Source: Rhynochetos jubatus
Lineage: Eukaryota; Chordata; Aves; Eurypygiformes; Rhynochetidae
Length of the DNA stretch: 64,000 bases
Reading direction: 5' to 3'
Assembly: GCA_027574665.1 (NCBI GenBank)
Contig: CM050652.1
Span: 3,390,589 to 3,454,588, forward strand
Shown here: positions 59,211 to 64,000 of the stretch, in pieces
Layout: each line of letters begins with the position of its first letter
Position numbering within the stretch: the stretch's first letter is position 1
Notes under the pieces: generated by a model
Seen by the model: the letters and a program-made list of their open reading frames with translations, nothing else
Databases searched by the model: none
What the model was told of the DNA's origin: nothing
Position numbers and translations under genes: made by a program

Positions 59211-60194
59211 TGGAGGAGAAACCCCACGACGGACATCACACTCCTGCCAGGGAAGACCTCAGAGTGGTGAAGTCTGCAGTGACAGCCCTCAAGTTTCTAC
59301 TGTAGGACACTGGTGCCATTGACTGTAGGGCCTGGAGGGATGCTGGTAGGGTAAGCATCACACCCTGGAAAAAGGAAGTTATTTTTCATAATGATTTTGC
59401 CTTTATTATTAATGGTTCTTTGCTGTGCTACTTTGGACTGTGAGAATTAGTATTAGTGTAGCTAGACTAATAATAGGTGTTATATTTTGATCCAACTGTT
59501 ATGACTGTAATTAGGCTAACAATAAGAGGGTTTTTTTCTACAGATACAGTGTTTCCTTTTTGTTAGTAACAAGATCTGAGGGTCAAAAAATGAGAGGCAC
59601 TGAACCTACAGATCAGCCACTTTATGTTTTTCTAAATGACATGAAAATAGAAATCACAGGCCCAGTCTTGTTGCCAGTTACTCTCTGCAACCCTCTCCGA
59701 AACTGGCATATTATTCTCCAGAAGGCTTAAGCAGAGCTTGGTACAATGTTTGTGTCCTTTAAAATAATCCTATGACTGGGGGACAAAACTGCAATGAAAA
59801 AGATTGGATCAAGATGCCTTGCTCATTAAAGTCAGAAAATGGTACTATCTGAAAGGTCTTAACTCTCAATCCAAAAATAAAATGCACCTTTTCCTCTCCC
59901 TTTTATTTCTTCACAAGTCATTACATCAGTGTTTACTGCCACAGGAGTGATCTTGACAAACCTTAAAAATGCTGCAGATATCCTAACTTTATCAGAATTC
60001 CCTGCTGCAAAAATATCGTAGCTGAGGACTAAGTCTGCTGGGCATTGAAACCACTCAGTTGTGTGCTGTAGCTCTCAAACAGACAGAGACAAAGCACAGA
60101 GACAATGCACAGATTTGCTTTCAGGTCTTGGTTTTGAAAAACAGAAGGACTTTTTTAAGGAAGAGCACTGACAGCTGGTTGAGTGGTGATTCTT
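59211..60194. other. Intergenic, no gene recognised
   Basis: Unique-looking, AT-rich after 59390. Confidence 0.6.
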
Positions 60195-60735
60195 CCTCTC
60201 TGCCTAGTCTTGGTGAGGTCCCATCTGGAGGCTGAGGTCACATCTCCACTTTGGGCTCCCCAGGACGAGAGTCATGGACATTCTGGACAGAGTCCAGCAG
60301 CGGACCACAAAGATGATGAATGGATTGGAGCATCAGGTATATAAGGAGAAGCTGAGAGAGCTGGGACTGCAGCCTGGAGAAGAGAAGGCTCATCTTAAGA
60401 AAGGGATATTATCAATGTGTAGAAATATCTGATGAGATGGTGTAAAGAAGACAGAGCCAGGATTTTCTCAGTAGTACCCAGTGAACAAAAAAGAGGCAAT
60501 GGAAACAAAACAAACAAAATTTTTAAAATAATTTAAAAAATATTTCTTTTTAGGTTGGTTGAATACTGGAGCAGGTTACTCTGAGAGGCTCTTGAATTTC
60601 CATCTCAGGACATGCTCAAAACCCAACCAGCCAAGTGCCTGATCAACCTGCTGTAGCTGACCCTGCTTTGAGCTGAATGGTTGGACAACATCTTCAGAGG
60701 TGCCTCCAGCCTCATCTGTTCTGTGGTTTTGTGCT
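60195..60735 (+). mobile_element. Diverged CR1 LINE, interrupted
   Basis: Sense copy in two parts. 60195-60400 covers the end of ORF2 (GAGGTCCCATCTGGAGGCTG, GGACAGAGTCCAGCAGCGGA, AAGCTGAGAGAGCTGGGACT, CAGCCTGGAGAAGAGAAGGC). 60555-60735 is a diverged 3' UTR (GAATACTGGAGCAGGTTACT, ACCCTGCTTTGAGC). Between them is an A/T-rich stretch, possibly an insertion or fast-evolving sequence. Older than the copies at 11.5 and 56.4 kb. Confidence 0.85.
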
Positions 60736-63290
60736 CCTCCACTGATGCTGGAAGGCTCTGTGTGCCCTAGGCTCTGGGGTGAAAGTGTAATGCTCACACT
60801 TCTTTTAACCCAGAGGCCACAATTACATGTGCAGATGGTGCAGTTTGTCTACAAAACTCAGTTTATTCATTTGAGACAGTCACCAAGAAAAATCCAGTCT
60901 GGAGAGTGTGTTTGGTTTCCCAGCAGTCTTGGAGACAGTGGCACAAAGTCACATTCATAATATATACGAAAGACTAGACATAAGCATGGACATGACCCAT
61001 GTTTGGAGTTAGATTATTGGCCTTGTAAGAAAGTTCCATCATCTCTATATTCACTGGGAAAGGGTGGAGTTGAAAAACTAGAGTTATATCCCAAACCATA
61101 GCCCAGAGCTTGAATGATCCGCAAAGCCAGATAGGTGATAGCAGGAAAGTAGCCATGCACAGCTAGTAGAAGTTATTAGACTGATGGCATTCTTGTCATA
61201 TCCAGAAACAAGAGATACCATACAGAATCTAACGAGGCAGTATTTGGAAGAAGAGATCACTCTGTGAGGGGAGTTGCTTTGATGTTAACTAGCTCTTTGA
61301 TACATTTTCATCACCCTATCACCTGAGACCTGCACAGCCATACTTCAAACACCTACCCAGCTGGTAATAAGCTGAAAACCCACAGATCTTACCCGTTTAT
61401 AAAAGCACTTTTCTAAATGCACCTGGGATAAGCACTGGGGAGCATATAGAGGTGCTTAAGAAAAACAACAGTATTAACATGAGCAAAAATTAGGACAAAT
61501 AGGCCAGTAATTGGTTTAGGTTGGGAATTGGAAGAAAAGTTCTCACCATCTCCTGTATATCAGCCTTCCTGTAGGACTAGTACAGACAAGAAACAGGAGT
61601 ATTAAGATGTCTCCTAACCACTTGATATGATGGAGTGAATGTGACCACGGAGAGAAGGGCCCCATGACACAGTATATCCTAGTCCCAATTTCAAGGTTCA
61701 TTTTTGAGAATTACAGGAATGATCTTATCTCTGCAAGAGAAACTCCATCCCTCCAGTTAACAGAAGCTGTGACTTGGACTCCAAGTACTCCTGAAGCTAT
61801 AGATAGATTTGTCCTTGGAGGACATACTTCGTCTTGCAGAAGAAAGGCAAAATGGCTTTTACAGAGGCCATACAGCCAAGTTTCTGCAGACTACCCCCCT
61901 GCTTATTGTCCATGTGGCTGTGAAGACTGATATGGTTGCTCAGACTTCATGTTCTTGGAAATACGTTTTGCCTTTTACAAAAATCTATAACATCAGGAAT
62001 TTAACACTCTCAAGAGCAAACAGATGGGAGGAACCTCCCTTAAATGCCATCTGCAGCAACACTATAATGTCATAACTCTTCCTGTCATGCAAGACCATCC
62101 CTTTTCAAGTCAAAAGAAGCCTGATCTGGGGAAGAAAAAAGGAAATATGTGTTTTCATCCCTAGTTTCTCTATATTAACATACAAAGAGGAGGTATTACT
62201 ACGAATGCAAGTATAGATCACTGGTGGGTGCCCTAAATAGGTACAGATATTTATGATGGCATGAAAGAGCATGAAGTGACTTGTGTTCCTTCCTTCACGC
62301 TTCCAGTGACCTCTTCATACTACTTGATTTGCACATTTAAGTCAGGAAGGGGTGATTTTCTCCTTGGAAATTCCTCTCTCTCTCCATTGACAAATAGAAA
62401 GCCCCTAGAAGACCAGCTTAGACCAGATGCCTGTTACCTGTCTAAAGCTGTACATCGAATCCAAGCCTATGCAACTCACCCAAGGCCACACAGAGGTGGA
62501 GAACTGAGCTGCGTCTCACCTGGCTGCTCCTATCACAGATGCCCCAGCCACTGGGCTCAGCTTCCTCAGTGATGCTCATAGCTTGTCAGTCACCACAAGT
62601 GATAACCCATGAACTCATAGCTACCTCTTGAGGCTAAAGCCTGAGGTTTCCAGGAAGTATTTGAAGCATAGTGTGAATCCCTTTTTCCTGTACCTTCCTC
62701 CTGTGCCTGGCAGCAGTAATATGGTTAAGCTCATTTTGTCCTCCCTTAAGCATGGAGTTTGGTAATTTGCTAGGAGACCCCACTGCACCTTTAGCATCCC
62801 AGTGGTTCGCACTCATTTGGAGGCATACCAGCCACACTGCTGTTACTGCCTCACTGATGTACTCAGGCACACTGCTGGCCTCTGAGATAGCTATGGAAAT
62901 GCCAGATCCTAAATAGCTCCTATTGGAGATGCAGATGGAAAACCTTCGACCCTCCACCACAGGGAGACAAATGCTCATCACCCAAGGCACTGTAAGATGG
63001 TTCAGTCTATTCATCCTGGCTCACAGGGAATGCACGCCAGCAATATTGCCACAACTGGAGATTGCTGGTCCCTGCAGAGCTCACAATTACAGACTAGACA
63101 AAATGTATTTATCTTAGAAGAAAAATGGCAGGAAGAGAAGCTGTGTGTGGCATGAACCTACATCTAAATTTCAATATCTCCTTCATCTATTATAAAGAAA
63201 ACAAGTTTCAGAGCAAGGTGGAAGGGAGGAGGTGGGGAGGGGGAAGGTGGCAGTAGACCAGTTTCTCAGCAGAGAGTAGGCTTCCCTGCT
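60736..63290. other. Intergenic, no gene recognised
   Basis: Unique-looking sequence; open frames up to 126 codons without recognised domains. Confidence 0.6.
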
Positions 63291-63580
63291 TCTGCTTAAT
63301 TGATTAATTCCTTCTTAGCAGAGTCATCTGTTTGATGTGCTTTTCCATAAAAGCAGTTCAGAAAGTTCATGGGAGTTAATCCGTGAAGATGGCTGGAGCT
63401 GCAAAGCCAAGCATCTGATTAAAGGACAAGGCGACCGCTTACAGCTTAGCTGCTTTCAAAGTTGTTCCCAAAGTCTTTGCTAACCTTCATATTTCAAAGT
63501 TCATTTCTTGGCATTGGGGAATTTAAAGGAGAAGGTTTCTTTTTAACACTAGTATTATTTCAATCAAAAAGCAAGTAAAA
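63291..63580. promoter_or_regulatory. Candidate conserved non-coding element
   Basis: Repeat-free block with CTTAATTGATTAATTCC at about 63295, CTGATTAAAGGACAAGGCGA near 63415, and CTTTCAAAG and TTCAAAGTTC words (TCF/nuclear-receptor-like). Low in CpG except GGCGACCGC. Its appearance suggests constraint, but no alignment was possible. Confidence 0.25.
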
Positions 63581-64000
63581 AAAAATGCAGAGGAAGGCCA
63601 CACACAAAGTCACACGCGCACCAGTAAAAAGGAGATGAAAAGATACACAGGCAAGTGCACACACACAGAGGCTCCCGTTTCACAGCCTATTCAAAACAGC
63701 TTGCTCTGAATTCAGTACGTGCACTCAGCACTCACAGATAAAGGCAGAGCCATTACTTGTGTCAGTGCTACCTGCCTGTACCCAAGAACTTAGAGAAACA
63801 AACAGCATAAATGTGTTTTCTCTGTAAGAGTTTACATTACTGCTACTTACAACAGAGCCTGGCCATCAGGATGGAAAGGTGGGCAGATAACCCTAAGGGA
63901 GAAATAACTCAGGTGTTTTGCTGCTGAGTGATGTAATGAGGTGACTTTAATCCTCTGATGATGTTATACAAGGTGGTAATGATGAGGGATGATGTGGCTT
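63581..64000. other. Intergenic, no gene recognised
   Basis: Short A9 tract and an ACAC-rich stretch near 63600-63670. Nothing else recognised to the window end. Confidence 0.6.

Noticed and set aside
47000-64000. CD34 or complement-regulator (sushi) exons expected from mammalian gene order
   Set aside because: No segment showed the CD34 cytoplasmic motif or the sushi cysteine pattern in any frame examined; these genes probably lie further downstream.
9521-64000. miR-29b-2/29c or miR-205 precursors, which lie in the wider PLXNA2 neighbourhood in mammals
   Set aside because: Their mature sequences were looked for by eye and not found.
1-64000. CRISPR arrays, operons, bacterial or phage genes
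   Set aside because: The sequence is clearly vertebrate nuclear DNA with introns, CR1 LINEs and LTRs; no regularly spaced repeat array was seen.

Overview
The window is vertebrate nuclear DNA from a bird. The evidence is at least eight recognisable CR1 LINE copies carrying the avian CR1 3' tail, plus two avian-type endogenous retrovirus LTRs. There are no operons or bacterial genes. The LTR family that opens TGTCATGGTTTAACC is, from memory, widespread in neoavian birds; I cannot name the species.

The only gene recognised with high confidence is the 3' end of a class A plexin, best matched to PLXNA2, on the + strand. It consists of the last two coding exons (1483-1633 and 2390-2485) and a long 3' UTR that probably runs to a poly(A) signal at 9496-9501. 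Positions 1-1482 are intron. The two exons encode the last 81 complete codons of the cytoplasmic GAP domain. Upstream exons lie outside the window.

From about 9.5 kb to 64 kb I see no gene I can name. In mammals, CD34 and then the complement-regulator genes follow the 3' side of PLXNA2, so this is probably the start of that intergenic interval. No CD34 or sushi-domain exon was recognised. The interval holds CR1 fragments of different ages, two minus-oriented LTRs (33994-34567; 37253-38017 with a perfect 5-bp target duplication), simple repeats, and two copies of an unrecognised cysteine-coding module (34580-34827 minus, 58955-59210 plus). It also holds several blocks that look like conserved non-coding enhancers: a GATA/E-box/SOX cluster near 20.34-20.44 kb, an ETS/E-box/GATA/FOX block at 44.2-44.55 kb, a POU/FOX AT-rich block near 39.5 kb, and a block near 63.3-63.55 kb.

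No undescribed system is proven here. The leads most worth testing are the cysteine-coding module with an inter-copy frameshift, a possible minus-strand terminal exon at 46869-47117 with splice-compatible upstream candidates, and the GATA/E-box clusters in a locus next to a haematopoietic gene in other vertebrates.
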